Below, piece by piece: positions 21,375 to 30,436 of a stretch of DNA of 40,721 nt. Origin of the DNA: a virus. Position 1 is the stretch's first letter. Each line of letters begins with the position of its first letter. The translations under genes and the position numbers were made by a program. Below the pieces are notes generated by a model. The model did not search any database. It was not told where the DNA came from and saw nothing but the letters and a program-made list of their open reading frames with translations. The stretch covers positions 1-40,721 of IMG/VR virus record IMGVR_UViG_3300050821_024072, one strand, 5' to 3'.

Positions 21375-21891
21375 TGGAAACCGCTTCCGAACAAATCACA
21401 AAGCCGGTCACAGAAACGGTGACGGACTCACGCGGCCGCACGATAATCGTGCGTAAGCTGCGGTCGTTGGATCGCATGAAGGTTTTCGAGCTGATCGGTG
21501 CAGAGAATGCGAAGAATGAGCCTTATCTCGGCTATGCCGTGCTGGCCTATGCAGTTTCTTCGATCGAAGGCGTTCCCCTCCCCGTTCCCACGACGAAAAT
21601 TGCGCTCGAGGCTGTCGTTAAGAGGCTTGATGACGAAGGCATTCTGGCTGTCAGCAAAGCATTCGAAAAGTTTAATCCGGCATCCGAGCAAGAGGCACAA
21701 GACACCGTAAAAAACTAGCCACGAACCGGGTGTTCCGCGATTGCCTGTGGCTTGTCAAAAATGGGGTGCCTTACGACGTCGCCTTCGGGATGAGCGACGA
21801 GATGCGGGTCGCCCACGTGATCGTTCTCGGCGAGTATGAAGGCAACGATTGGAACTGGAATACCTTTTCATGGCGTGAGCGCCAGCGATGA
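21374..21891 (+). CDS. Tail assembly chaperone with programmed -1 frameshift
   Basis: The short product is 114 residues (METASEQITK... to ...DTVKN, TAG at 21716-21718). At its last sense codons lies GTA AAA AAC, containing the canonical slippery heptamer A AAA AAC (21709-21715). A -1 shift continues with LATNRVFRDCLWLVKNGVPY..., then FGMSDEMRVAHVIVLGEYEG and WNWNTFSW, stopping at 21891: a 58-residue extension without its own start. This is the G/G-T arrangement of tailed phages, located as always between tube and tape-measure genes. Both products chaperone the tape measure. The MSDEMR...GEYEG part resembles known T domains. Confidence 0.88.
21709..21715 (+). other. Slippery heptamer A AAA AAC
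   Basis: In-frame as X XXY YYZ, directly before the stop codon of the short chaperone. Seven bases downstream GAAC (21723-21726) can pair with GTTC (21732-21735), enclosed by AGCCAC (21717-21722) and GTGGCT (21747-21752), so a stimulatory structure is available. Confidence 0.85.
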
Positions 21892-22337
21892 AGGAATTCT
21901 CGTCGTTCGGAGATTTTTCGAAGCACCTTGAAGGCCTGATTGCCGGTATGCCGGCTGTTGAGCTGTTCATGCTGCAAAGGATCGGTGTTGCAGTAAAAGA
22001 ACGCGCGAAAGAAAAGATCGGTGACTATCAGGCAGAGGCAGGCCCATTCGCGGCCTGGTCGCCGCTCGCTGATTCGACAAAGAAAGACCGTCTTCGTGCC
22101 GGCTATTCGGAAGATGATCCGCTTCTGCGCACCGGCGAGCTTCGCGATTCGATCGATTATGTGGTGATCGTGCCCGAAGTGGTGATCGGTTCGCCCCTCG
22201 ATATCGCGCTCTGGCAGGAAATGGGCACCGTTACGATCCCTGCACGCAGCTTCTTGGGAGGTGCTGCATTCGAATTGACGCCTGAGCTGCTCGCGATGGC
22301 GGGAACGAAGCTTGAAAGTTATTTGGGGGCCGTATGA
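21888..22337 (+). CDS. Virion morphogenesis/tail completion protein
   Basis: 149 residues; the ATG overlaps the frameshift product's stop. The block EDDPLLRTGELRDSIDYVVI followed by VVIGSPLDIALWQEMGTVTI and PARSFLGGA is the signature of Mu gpG/HK97 gp10-type proteins, which complete the tail or neck (R-T-G-x-L-x-x-S-I...H/QE-x-G-T...PARSFL). It is found here between chaperone and tape measure, which is later than in most phages. Overlap by four bases with the next gene suggests coupling. Confidence 0.75.
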   Translation: MKEFSSFGDFSKHLEGLIAGMPAVELFMLQRIGVAVKERAKEKIGDYQAEAGPFAAWSPLADSTKKDRLRAGYSEDDPLLRTGELRDSIDYVVIVPEVVIGSPLDIALWQEMGTVTIPARSFLGGAAFELTPELLAMAGTKLESYLGAV

Positions 22338-23902
22338 TCGATGCCTACAAGGTCGGCGTCACGTTCGCCCTCAACAATGTGGTAACTGCCGAGCTGCTGA
22401 AGATCGTGGCGCAGCTCAAAGAGGCTGATGTCGCCGCGAAATCGCTGCAAGCCACCTTGCGCGGCATGGGCACGGCAGCGGCTGGCATTGCCGGTGTCGC
22501 GACCGAAGCTCGCGCTATGGGGGATGGATTCAAATACGCTGCGACGCAGGTCGAAGGCGTGCGGGCGAAGATGGCGTCCGCCGGTTTTCTCACGGCTGGA
22601 GCTTCGAAGACCGCCCAGCTTGGCGCCGCATTCGGGGCTTACGAAGCCTTGAAATCGGGCATGAAGATGGAAGACGCAGTCGCGCGCGCGATGATCGCGG
22701 CCGGACTGCCGGTAGGCCAGAATTATATGTCGTCCGGCTTTGCCGGGACGTTCCAGAACTCGATATTTGCGGCGACCACCGGATACGGCGTCAGCCAGGC
22801 CGACACTCAGGAAGCAGCTCTGCAAGCGATCCGCGGCCTCGCGCCGTTGACGCCGGATCAGCGCGAAAAGCTTTTGCCGGCGATCCTGAACTTTGCCGGC
22901 TCCGAAGTGCTGGGCAAGCACGGCACGACAATGGAAGAGGCGGTCGAGGCCGGGATCGGTCTTGCCCACCAGTTGCGCGCCTATTCGCCGGATCAGATTG
23001 AACCGTTGCTGGGGGCTTTCGCGAAGCTCTCGATGGCATCGCCGCAAAGCCTGTCACAGATGGGCAGGGCATCGAGCTATTACCTGCCTCTGCTCACCGC
23101 AGGGCTTGGTATGGACCCGACCGAGCTGATGGCTCTGGGGACGGTTGGCTCGCAGATGGGGCTGAACACGAAATCCGGCACATGGCTGGCGCGGATGTTC
23201 CAGGCGCCATTCGTGGCCGATCTGACCAGCACCCGGCAGTCGGCCCGGAAAAAGGCGCTGGAAGAGCTCGGCATCCTCGAAGGTGGCAAGGTCGTCACCA
23301 AAGACCCGATGCAATTTCTGAGCATCCTCGCACAGCACTCTAGCGGCATGACGCCGGAAGGTCGGATGAAGGATTTTGTGGCTGCTTTCGGGCAGGAAGG
23401 CGCGCGCGCCGCGGCGATATTCACCGATCCGGCTGTGATGAAGAATCTGGCAGCCCTAGCCGAAGGCTTGAAAAATGCCCCCGGCACGGCAGCCCTGAAA
23501 GCGCAGTATGGGAATTCGCCACAGGTGCAGTTCGACAAAGCATGGGCCGAACTGCAGAAGGCAATGACCCATCTGGGCGAAGACTTGATGCCGGAGGTGA
23601 CGAGCGCTGTGAAGGCATTCACGTTCGCTATGAAGGCGTTGGATGCTGTCCTGCAAGCTCCCGAATGGCTTGGCCAGAAGGCAGCCGAAGGGGTCAAGAG
23701 CGCCTATGGGTGGCTTACAGGCTCCGCGCCGGCGGCAAGTCCGAAGCAGACGGTGGTGATTGACCACAGCACACATCTTGACGGCCAGGTGTTGGCCAAG
23801 AGCGTGACGCAATACCAGATCGACGGCATGGCGCAGTCGCCGGCCTCGAGCAATATGCCGGATACGCGGATGACGCCCTACTATCCCGGGTACGCCCAGT
23901 AA
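22334..23902 (+). CDS. Tape measure protein
   Basis: 522 residues, helical and Ala-rich, beginning MIDAYKVGVTFALNN, with coiled-coil-like stretches at ~20-60 and ~440-470 and a central region (GLAPLTPDQREKLLPAIL, ALGTVGSQMGLNTKSG, FVAAFGQEGARAAAIF) typical of tape measures that contain a phage-tail minor-protein-like core. It follows the frameshifted chaperone, the diagnostic position. At ~0.15 nm per residue it predicts a tail tube of ~75-80 nm. No lysozyme or peptidase motif is seen. Confidence 0.85.
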   Translation: MIDAYKVGVTFALNNVVTAELLKIVAQLKEADVAAKSLQATLRGMGTAAAGIAGVATEARAMGDGFKYAATQVEGVRAKMASAGFLTAGASKTAQLGAAFGAYEALKSGMKMEDAVARAMIAAGLPVGQNYMSSGFAGTFQNSIFAATTGYGVSQADTQEAALQAIRGLAPLTPDQREKLLPAILNFAGSEVLGKHGTTMEEAVEAGIGLAHQLRAYSPDQIEPLLGAFAKLSMASPQSLSQMGRASSYYLPLLTAGLGMDPTELMALGTVGSQMGLNTKSGTWLARMFQAPFVADLTSTRQSARKKALEELGILEGGKVVTKDPMQFLSILAQHSSGMTPEGRMKDFVAAFGQEGARAAAIFTDPAVMKNLAALAEGLKNAPGTAALKAQYGNSPQVQFDKAWAELQKAMTHLGEDLMPEVTSAVKAFTFAMKALDAVLQAPEWLGQKAAEGVKSAYGWLTGSAPAASPKQTVVIDHSTHLDGQVLAKSVTQYQIDGMAQSPASSNMPDTRMTPYYPGYAQ

Positions 23903-24663
23903 TGGCTATTCCGCTCGTTCTCGGCCCGATTGAGTTTCAGGATTTCGAAATCCCCAGCCAGATCCCCTTTGGCGGGGCGCAACTGCTGGTCGTGAAAAAG
24001 CTGGTCGGTGGAACGCGCGTCATCGACGCGATGGGCCGCGACGATATTGATATCAAGTGGTCTGGACGTTTTCGCGGCTCGCTTGGCGAGGTGCGGGCGC
24101 GGACGCTGGATCTGTTACGGGTGCAGGGCCAACAGCTTCTGCTGTCATGGTCGAGCCTCCGGTTTCTGGTGGTGATCGAGCGGTTCGAGGCCAATTTTCA
24201 ACAGCCTTTCGAAATCCCCTATTCGATCAGCTGCACCGTTCTGCAAGACCTGTCGCTGCCGATCCTGGAGGCCGCACCCGATCCGAACGCCTTGATCGTG
24301 GCCGACATAAATGGGGCCGTCGGGATCGAAGTGAGCGATGTCGGCGTGTCTGTAGCAGTTGGCAGTGTCCAAAGCGCGGTCGCCGCGATTCCACAGTTTC
24401 AGGGGGCGTCCATTGCTCAAATCGCTGCGGTGCAAAGCTCTATACAGGTTGCTCAGACCGCGGTCACCGGCAGTCAGGTGACGAACAACGCACTCGTGGT
24501 GCCTACGGGATCGGTTGCTGGTGTTGTAGCCGGGGGTCCGCCAGCGGCACTGGCGGCAAGCCTTTCCGGTCAGGCGGACGCCTTCTCCGAGTTGGCGCAG
24601 CTTTACCAGCTGTCGGCGCTCCTTGGCCGCGCATCGATCAATGTGACGAACGCAGGTAGCTAA
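23902..24663 (+). CDS. P2 gpU-like tail protein
   Basis: 253 residues. The first ~130 residues (VDAMGRDDIDIKWSGRFRGS-like block at ~44-62, then RARTLDLLRVQGQQLLLSWS) match the gpU/tail-completion layout in which a ring caps the tube. The remaining ~120 residues are Val/Ala/Ser-rich repeats of small helices and are longer than in gpU itself. It lies between tape measure and gpX-like genes, as in P2-type tails. The stop and the next ATG overlap (TAATG). Confidence 0.72.
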   Translation: MAIPLVLGPIEFQDFEIPSQIPFGGAQLLVVKKLVGGTRVIDAMGRDDIDIKWSGRFRGSLGEVRARTLDLLRVQGQQLLLSWSSLRFLVVIERFEANFQQPFEIPYSISCTVLQDLSLPILEAAPDPNALIVADINGAVGIEVSDVGVSVAVGSVQSAVAAIPQFQGASIAQIAAVQSSIQVAQTAVTGSQVTNNALVVPTGSVAGVVAGGPPAALAASLSGQADAFSELAQLYQLSALLGRASINVTNAGS

Positions 24664-24848
24664 TGAAAACCGTGATCGTTGCCGGTGGCGACCTCTATCA
24701 CATCGCCCTCCAGTATCTCGGCGATGCCACGCAATGGAACCGGATCGCGCAGGAAAACGATTTGCTTGACCCGGTTCTGACGGGGACGGTCACGCTGAAT
24801 ATGCCTTCGGTGAACCCGGAGGCCACGGGGGGAGTGCTTGTCATTTGA
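24663..24848 (+). CDS. P2 gpX-like LysM tail protein
   Basis: 61 residues that are essentially one LysM-like unit: AGGDLYHIALQYLGDATQWN, then RIAQENDLLDPVLTGTVTLN and MP. gpX proteins carry such a motif and help assemble the baseplate hub. Size, motif and position between gpU- and gpD-like genes agree. It overlaps the following gene by 11 bases. Confidence 0.85.
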   Translation: MKTVIVAGGDLYHIALQYLGDATQWNRIAQENDLLDPVLTGTVTLNMPSVNPEATGGVLVI

Positions 24849-25938
24849 GGATCAGGAGGGAAAAGGCCCGCGCCTGCGGCAGCCGTTTTTCTCGGTTTTC
24901 CTCAACAAGAACGACATTCTGACAGGAGTCGAAAGCTTCGAAGTCACGAATGCCAGCCACTTTGCAGCCGACACCTTCAAGCTGACGGCGGCGATCGGCG
25001 CCATGCCATCGGGCCTAGCCGCCAATTATTGGGCACTTTCGATTGGCGACGAACTCGAGATTTTTGCAGGCTTCAAGGATCAAAGCGGCCAAGGCCAAAC
25101 GCTGAAGCTGATCTACGGTCAAGTCGACGATATCGATTATGACCCTGTCGGCCAGAGAATATCGCTATCTGGCCGCGATCTGTCTGCGCGGTTCATCGAT
25201 AACCGAACGGCCGAGGATTTTCAGGATCAGACTGCTTCGCAGGTGGTTAAGACGCTCGCAGCACGCCGTGGCCTCAAGGCTTCAGTAACGGCGACAACGA
25301 CGCGGGTCGGAACCTATTACGAGCTCTATAATCTTAGGTTGACCAAGGAGCAGGCCGAATGGGATCTGCTCATGTTCCTTGCGGAGCAGGAGAGCTTCGA
25401 TCTGTGGGTATCCGACGACACGCTGAACTTCCAGCCGCCGGTGCCGCTTACGGCCGATCCCTATGTTCTGGCCTGGTCTGACCTCGGTCAGGGTCAGCGG
25501 AACGCTAATTTCGAGGATCTGAAACTGCACCGCAGCCAGACGCTGGCGAAAGACGTCATCGTCAAGGTGGTGAGCTGGAATCAGGCGCAGGAAACGAATG
25601 TAACGTCCATCGCGAAACGCAGCATGGCAAACAAAAGCCAGCGCGTCGGCGGTGCGGCGCAGACCTACACCTTCTATCCACCGAACTTGAACAAGCAACA
25701 GGCCGACAAATTCGCAGCCTCGAAGGCCGAGGACATCACGCGGCATGAGCGCCTCATCACAGGCCGCCTGCCGGGCGATAACCTGATGACGAACCGCTCT
25801 CTGGTTAAGCTGACCGGAACCGGCACGGCCTGGGATCAGATGTATTTCGTCGACACGGTTACGCGGCGCATGTCGGTCTCTGAAGGCTATGCAATGGAAT
25901 TCCGGGCGAAAAACCATTCGCCGCAAAGCACCGTGTAA
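24838..25938 (+). CDS. Baseplate hub protein, gpD-like
   Basis: 366 residues from TTG, preceded by the purine-rich GGGGGGAG. Beta-rich N-terminal half (TGVESFEVTNASHFAADTFK, then YWALSIGDELEIFAGFKDQS, then IYGQVDDIDYDPVGQRISLS) and a second domain with RDLSARFIDNRTAEDF and LTKEQAEWDLLMFLAEQESF follow the hub fold of P2 gpD/T4 gp27. It forms the trimer that joins tube and spike. Starts and coupling to the gpX-like gene fit an operon. Confidence 0.85.
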   Translation: MSFEDQEGKGPRLRQPFFSVFLNKNDILTGVESFEVTNASHFAADTFKLTAAIGAMPSGLAANYWALSIGDELEIFAGFKDQSGQGQTLKLIYGQVDDIDYDPVGQRISLSGRDLSARFIDNRTAEDFQDQTASQVVKTLAARRGLKASVTATTTRVGTYYELYNLRLTKEQAEWDLLMFLAEQESFDLWVSDDTLNFQPPVPLTADPYVLAWSDLGQGQRNANFEDLKLHRSQTLAKDVIVKVVSWNQAQETNVTSIAKRSMANKSQRVGGAAQTYTFYPPNLNKQQADKFAASKAEDITRHERLITGRLPGDNLMTNRSLVKLTGTGTAWDQMYFVDTVTRRMSVSEGYAMEFRAKNHSPQSTV

Positions 25939-25940
25939 TC

Positions 25941-26522
25941 ATGCTCTCCATGCTGCTGAATCGCCTGCGCAATAACATGCGGCAGGAGGCGCAGCGTGTA
26001 TCAGCTTCGATATCGATGCCGCGGGCTGGGATAGTCGCAAACTACGACCCGACGCGCCATGCGGTGCGCGTGCTGTTGCAGCCAGAAGGCATCCTGACCG
26101 GGTATCTGCCGGTAAAGGAACCGTGGGTCGGTAATGGCTGGGGCATGTATGCGCCACCATCTCCGGGTCAAGTCGTGGACGTGCATTTCCAGCAAGGCGG
26201 CAAGGAAGCCGGCTATGTGCAAGGCGGCTTCTACAGCGCGAAGACAAAGCCTCTTTCCTGCCCGGCCGGTGAGTTCTGGCTGGTGCATCAATCCGGCACG
26301 GCCCTGAAATTTACGAACGACGGCAACGTGCTTATCAGCGCGGCCGGCGATCTGAGGCTCGAAGGCAACAACGTTAAAATTCATGGGCGCCAGACATTCT
26401 CGTTCGATGCGAATGGCCAAGGCCAGCAATGGACGGGATCGAGCGTCAATACCTGGCAAGACAATGACACAACGGGGTCGCATGCCAGCCATGATCCGCC
26501 GCAAATTCCGCCAACAGTTTGA
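25941..26522 (+). CDS. Baseplate assembly/spike protein, gpV-like
   Basis: 193 residues. An OB-like part (RAGIVANYDPTRHAVRVLLQ, then WGMYAPPSPGQVVDVHFQQG) is followed by repetitive beta strands (LKFTNDGNVLISAAGDLRLE, then GNNVKIHGRQTFSF), the layout of P2 gpV/Mu gp45 spikes whose C-terminal needle pierces the membrane. His residues near the end (SHASHDPP) could bind the apical iron seen in such spikes; that is inference. It stands directly after the hub gene. Confidence 0.85.
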   Translation: MLSMLLNRLRNNMRQEAQRVSASISMPRAGIVANYDPTRHAVRVLLQPEGILTGYLPVKEPWVGNGWGMYAPPSPGQVVDVHFQQGGKEAGYVQGGFYSAKTKPLSCPAGEFWLVHQSGTALKFTNDGNVLISAAGDLRLEGNNVKIHGRQTFSFDANGQGQQWTGSSVNTWQDNDTTGSHASHDPPQIPPTV

Positions 26523-26528
26523 GGACTT

Positions 26529-26909
26529 ATGCCTGACGTATGGCACGCTTACGGATCTGACCTTGTTGTCAGCGCCAATGGTGATCTTCTCACCGCCGAC
26601 AGCGTCAACCTGAGCCAGCAGAGGGTTCTCCGCAGACTTTTTACCAATCCAACCGATTATATCTGGCAGCCGACATACGGCGCCGGGTTGCCGCAGAAGA
26701 TCGGCTCGCCGTTCGACGATGCGTCGATCGAGAGCATCGTGACCGCTCAGATGTTCCTTGAGGATTCGGTCGTTCGCGATCCGCCGCCGGAAGTCGATGT
26801 CGCGTCGTTCCCGAACGGGATGTTCATTGATATCGATTATACGGAATCGGATAGCAACGCGCCCGTCACCCTGAGTTTCCCGGTCGGACAGGTTGGTCTC
26901 AATGGCTAG
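26529..26909 (+). CDS. Baseplate wedge protein, gpW/gp25-like
   Basis: 126 residues. LSQQRVLRRLFTNPTDYIWQ followed by PTYGAGLPQKIGSPF is the gp25/gpW lysozyme-like wedge signature (R-x-L-x-T-x-x-x-x-x-x-x-x-YG-x-x-L). The C-terminal strands (VDVASFPNGMFIDIDYTESD) complete the fold. The family has no enzyme activity; it triggers sheath contraction at the baseplate. It overlaps the gpJ-like gene by eight bases. Confidence 0.9.
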   Translation: MPDVWHAYGSDLVVSANGDLLTADSVNLSQQRVLRRLFTNPTDYIWQPTYGAGLPQKIGSPFDDASIESIVTAQMFLEDSVVRDPPPEVDVASFPNGMFIDIDYTESDSNAPVTLSFPVGQVGLNG

Positions 26910-28026
26910 CCTTTCCACGATGGACTTCACGACGATCACGCGTAACATTGTCACCGCAATTCAGGCTGGATCGACACAGTTGCTCAACCTGTCGGTTGGG
27001 TCGGTGCTTCGGGCAATCGTTGAAGCTATCGCGGGCGTCATCCTGTGGTTGCAGGGCCTCATAACCTATGTCCTGACGCTTACCCGGTTTGCGACCAGCA
27101 CCGGATCGGACGCCGATAGTTGGGGCGCCGATTTTGGCTTTGTGCGCGAGGGCTCAGTTCCGTCTACGGGACAAGTCACCTTCACGCGGTTCACGACAAC
27201 CAACCAATCCATAATCCCGGTCGGCACGATCTTGCAGACGGCCGATGGATCGCAGACCTTCACCGTCAATGCTGACCCCGAAAATTCGGCATTCAACGGA
27301 ACCTTGAACGGTTTCGTCATGGCCGCGACGGTCGCCACGCTGAACGTGACGGTGACGGCCAGCACGCCTGGCTCGGGCGGAAATGTGCTCGCCAATACCA
27401 TCACGTCGATGGGGCAAGGCGTTCCGGGCGTCGACACGGTCACCAATGCTGCGGCGTTCACGAACGGGCAGGATTCCGAGAGCGATGCTGCCTTCAAGGC
27501 ACGCTTCGTCCTTTATATCGCCGGCCTATCGAAGGCGACCGAGGCGGCTGTCGAGTCGGCCATCGCGGATGTGCAGCAAGGCCTGCAATACACGATCACG
27601 GAAGACTACGATTACAACGACACGTACGATCCGGGTTACTTCTACGTTGTCATTGATGATGGTTCGGGGACGCCTCCGTCTCAGCTGCTGACCAACGTTG
27701 GCAATGCTATCGAGCAGGTGCGCGCGCTGGGAATTCGCTTCGGGGTGTTTGCCCCAATCGTCTCGAGCGTGAATGTCTCGATGACGATCACGACGGCAAC
27801 CGGTTTCGACCATCCGACTGTTGTCGGTGAAGTTGGTCTTGCCTTGACGGCGTTCATCAATTCGCTCGGGCTCGGCAATGGCCTCCCCTACAACCGGCTC
27901 GCCGGGGTCGCTTTCGGCATCTCGGGCGTCACCAATGTTTCTGCGGTTCTGCTGAATAGCGGGACATCCGATATCGCCGGCAATGCGCAGACAACGCTAA
28001 AAGCCGGCACCGTGGCGGTCGCGTGA
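26902..28026 (+). CDS. Baseplate J-like wedge protein
   Basis: 374 residues from ATG 26902 (a TTG three codons upstream is possible). The Baseplate_J layout is complete: SVGSVLRAIVEAIAGVILWL, then TGSDADSWGADFGFVREGSV, then beta domain FTRFTTTNQSIIPVGTILQT, then FTNGQDSESDAAFKARFVLY with LSKATEAAVESAIADV and a C-terminal domain ending TLKAGTVAVA. This protein pairs with the gp25- and gpI-like proteins to form the wedge. It overlaps the following GTG by four bases. Confidence 0.92.
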   Translation: MASLSTMDFTTITRNIVTAIQAGSTQLLNLSVGSVLRAIVEAIAGVILWLQGLITYVLTLTRFATSTGSDADSWGADFGFVREGSVPSTGQVTFTRFTTTNQSIIPVGTILQTADGSQTFTVNADPENSAFNGTLNGFVMAATVATLNVTVTASTPGSGGNVLANTITSMGQGVPGVDTVTNAAAFTNGQDSESDAAFKARFVLYIAGLSKATEAAVESAIADVQQGLQYTITEDYDYNDTYDPGYFYVVIDDGSGTPPSQLLTNVGNAIEQVRALGIRFGVFAPIVSSVNVSMTITTATGFDHPTVVGEVGLALTAFINSLGLGNGLPYNRLAGVAFGISGVTNVSAVLLNSGTSDIAGNAQTTLKAGTVAVA

Positions 28027-28679
28027 TCGGCGATCAGAAAGACATTCTGGGGCGCATAAAGGCGCTCCTGCCATTTCGCTGGTTCCCTGACAGCACGCCG
28101 GTTCTGGACGCCCTCTTGTCTGGTGTGGCGTGGGCACTGGCCTTCATCTATTCGCTGATCCAGTACGCGAAACTGCAGACCCGGATCGCGACGGCGACGG
28201 ACGGCTTTCTCGACCTGATATCGTTCGATTTCTTCGGAACGTCGCTTCTGCGGCGCCAGCAGGAGACGGACTCTTCGTTCAGGGGTCGCATCACCGCCAC
28301 GCTCCTGCGCGCAAAGGCGACGCGGTACGGCATGATTGCCGTGCTGCAGAACCTTACCGGGCGCACGCCGATCATCTTCGAGCCTGCCAGGCCTGCCGAT
28401 ACGGGCGGCTGGGGCATTGGCTGCGGCTTTGGCGTCGGAGGTGGATGGGGATCACGTTTGCTCACCGCCCAAGCCTTCGTGACGGCCTTCCGGCCGGCAG
28501 GACAGGGCATCCCGAACGTCGCCGGATGGGGTGCCAGCTACGGCGCATGGGGTGGCGGATATTCGAGCTGGGCATCACTTAGCCAGGTCAGCGGTGCGGT
28601 CACAGACGCGGACATATACGCGACCGTTGCAGCGACGAAAGCTGCGGGAACACGAGTTTGGACACAGATCAAGAGTTAA
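28023..28679 (+). CDS. Baseplate wedge protein, gpI-like
   Basis: 218 residues from GTG, which overlaps the gpJ stop as GTGA. Region ~18-75 (PFRWFPDSTPVLDALLSGVA, then TRIATATDGFLDLISFDFFG) is close to the P2 gpI/DUF2612-type wedge proteins, and the following ETDSSFRGRITATLLRAKAT supports it. The Gly/Trp-rich middle (GGWGIGCGFGVGGGWGS, AGWGASYGAWGGGY) is unusual and may contact the fibre. It ends the tail operon, just before an intrinsic terminator. Confidence 0.75.
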   Translation: MIGDQKDILGRIKALLPFRWFPDSTPVLDALLSGVAWALAFIYSLIQYAKLQTRIATATDGFLDLISFDFFGTSLLRRQQETDSSFRGRITATLLRAKATRYGMIAVLQNLTGRTPIIFEPARPADTGGWGIGCGFGVGGGWGSRLLTAQAFVTAFRPAGQGIPNVAGWGASYGAWGGGYSSWASLSQVSGAVTDADIYATVAATKAAGTRVWTQIKS

Positions 28680-28701
28680 GCAGTTAAGCATCAGGAACTG
28701 A

Positions 28702-28730
28702 AACGCCGTCCGCGAGGCGGCGTTCTTTTT
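28702..28730 (+). terminator. Intrinsic terminator after the tail operon
   Basis: AACGCCG-TCCGCGAGG-CGGCGTT, a seven-pair stem with nine-base loop, followed by CTTTTT. It stands between the gpI-like stop and the first fibre gene, whose ribosome-binding site (GGGAG) begins one base later, so fibre genes are probably reached by partial read-through or by a promoter inside the tail genes. Confidence 0.85.
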
Positions 28731-28740
28731 GGGAGCGTCG

Positions 28741-30252
28741 ATGGATCGAAAGATAGTTTACACGGGTGAAGTTCCGCTTGGCGACGACTTCCTGAATTCA
28801 GAAAAGAACACGATGATCGCCATCGGTATGGCTCTGAAAGCCATCCTCGGCACCGCGACGATTATCGACGGCCTCGCCTGCACGCCGACCGGGCCTGCCT
28901 CGATGCAGGTGCAAGTCGGCCCGGGCTCCATTCATGCCCTCGAGAACCTCGACAGCACCACCTATGGCGATATCAACGCCGACACGACGCATCAGCTCGT
29001 CAAGCAGGGCCTCTCCCTCGACAATACGCTCCTCGGTTGCCCGGCGCCGTCGACCACCGGGAATTCGATCAATTATCTCATCCAGGTCGCTTACGAAGAC
29101 GTCGACACCGATTCGGCGGTGCTGCCGTATTTCGATGCCGATAATCCTTCGGTCGCCTTCGCCGGCCCTGCCAATACCGGCGTTTCCCAGAACACAACTC
29201 GCAAGGGCGAATGCGTTATCAGCGTGAAGGCCGGCGTTTCAGCCACGACCGGCACGCAGACGACGCCAGCTCCAGATGCCGGATTCATGGGCCTCTGGGT
29301 CGTGGCTGTGCCGAATGGCGCGACCTCCATCACATCCGGCAATATCAGTCTCTACACGGGGTCTGCCTCGGCGACGGGATCTTCGGCGTTCTGGTCGACG
29401 CCGTTCATCATCGAGAAACTCAATGACAAGGTCAGCGTAGCAACAGGTGATCTGCGCTGGGCTCCGTTGAGCGGCGCCAGCGGCCGGACGCGTCTTACCA
29501 ACAACACGACATATTACGTCTCCACAAGCGGAAACGACAGCACTGGCAACGGCACCAGCGGCACTCCGTGGGCAACGCTTCAGCATGCCATCAACTATGT
29601 AGCCAACAGCGTCGATCTCGCCGGATTTAGCGTGACCATCAGTGTCGCCGACGGCACCTACACGGGCGGCGTGATCTTATCGGCACCGTTTGTCGGCGGC
29701 GGAAGCGTTACGCTACAGGGTAATCTATCGACGCCGGCAAATTGCATCATTTCCACGACATCTGCCGATTGCATCAAGGTTTCCAATCAAGGCGTCTTAT
29801 CTGTTGGTGGTTTTAAGCTTACGACTACGACGGGTGGAAGCGGACTTAATGCTATAGAATGCGGGCAGCTTGAAGTCGTCGGAGCTCTGAACTTCGGAGC
29901 ATGCGCCGGCCCACACGTCAACGCTAGCTACGACTCCTTTATACGTATAGCCGCCAGTTATACGATTAGCGGCAGTGCTCCAATCCACTACTTTGCCAAT
30001 CATGTCAGTAATATTCAGGTCAACATCGGTATCACGGTGACGGTCACGGGGGGGCCGGCTTTTTCATCGGCTTTTGCCCAAACATACAATTGCTCAGTCA
30101 TCGAAGTGTCGAGCGTGATATTCTCGGGTTCGGCGACGGGACAATATTACGATGTTTACCAGAACGCCGTGATTGATACAGGCGGAGGCGGTGCGACATT
30201 TTTGCCCGGCAGCGTATCGGGCACCACGGCGACGGGCGGTCAATATGTATAG
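28741..30252 (+). CDS. Tail fibre/tailspike with beta-helix domain
   Basis: 503 residues beginning MDRKIVYTGEVPLGDDF. GGGAG six bases before decides against the ATG at 28729, which lies in the terminator. Residues 1-245 form an attachment part (TGEVPLGDDFLNSEKNTMIA ... PTGPASMQVQVGPGSIHAL). From ~255 (TTYYVSTSGNDSTGNGTSGT, then PWATLQHAINYVANS) a pectate-lyase-like right-handed beta-helix begins, with repeated VSIADGTY-type rungs. Such spikes bind or cut surface polysaccharide. No signal peptide is present, unlike the next two fibre genes. Confidence 0.82.
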   Translation: MDRKIVYTGEVPLGDDFLNSEKNTMIAIGMALKAILGTATIIDGLACTPTGPASMQVQVGPGSIHALENLDSTTYGDINADTTHQLVKQGLSLDNTLLGCPAPSTTGNSINYLIQVAYEDVDTDSAVLPYFDADNPSVAFAGPANTGVSQNTTRKGECVISVKAGVSATTGTQTTPAPDAGFMGLWVVAVPNGATSITSGNISLYTGSASATGSSAFWSTPFIIEKLNDKVSVATGDLRWAPLSGASGRTRLTNNTTYYVSTSGNDSTGNGTSGTPWATLQHAINYVANSVDLAGFSVTISVADGTYTGGVILSAPFVGGGSVTLQGNLSTPANCIISTTSADCIKVSNQGVLSVGGFKLTTTTGGSGLNAIECGQLEVVGALNFGACAGPHVNASYDSFIRIAASYTISGSAPIHYFANHVSNIQVNIGITVTVTGGPAFSSAFAQTYNCSVIEVSSVIFSGSATGQYYDVYQNAVIDTGGGGATFLPGSVSGTTATGGQYV

Positions 30253-30433
30253 CGCGGGGCTCCTCCGCTCCCTCCTGATATCAGCGATCATCGTCGTGAC
30301 GATCGTCGCCGGGCTCTGTTATTCGCTATGGCGGTGTGTCGATCGCTGTCGCTCGGCTGTGAACCGTCTGCTTGCAAGGCACGACGATCACTTTGGCAGT
30401 CAAGATCACCGCTCACTTCTTACCAACGGATGA
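30245..30433 (+). CDS. Small membrane protein in the fibre region
   Basis: 62 residues beginning MYSAGLLRSLLISAII; the ATG overlaps the preceding stop region by eight bases. One membrane helix (~8-28) is followed by a Cys-containing (LCYSLWRCVDRC) and basic cytosolic tail. It could be a holin- or spanin-type partner, or unrelated; the sequence does not tell. It is not preceded by a strong ribosome-binding site. Confidence 0.5.
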   Translation: MYSAGLLRSLLISAIIVVTIVAGLCYSLWRCVDRCRSAVNRLLARHDDHFGSQDHRSLLTNG

Positions 30434-30436
30434 ACC

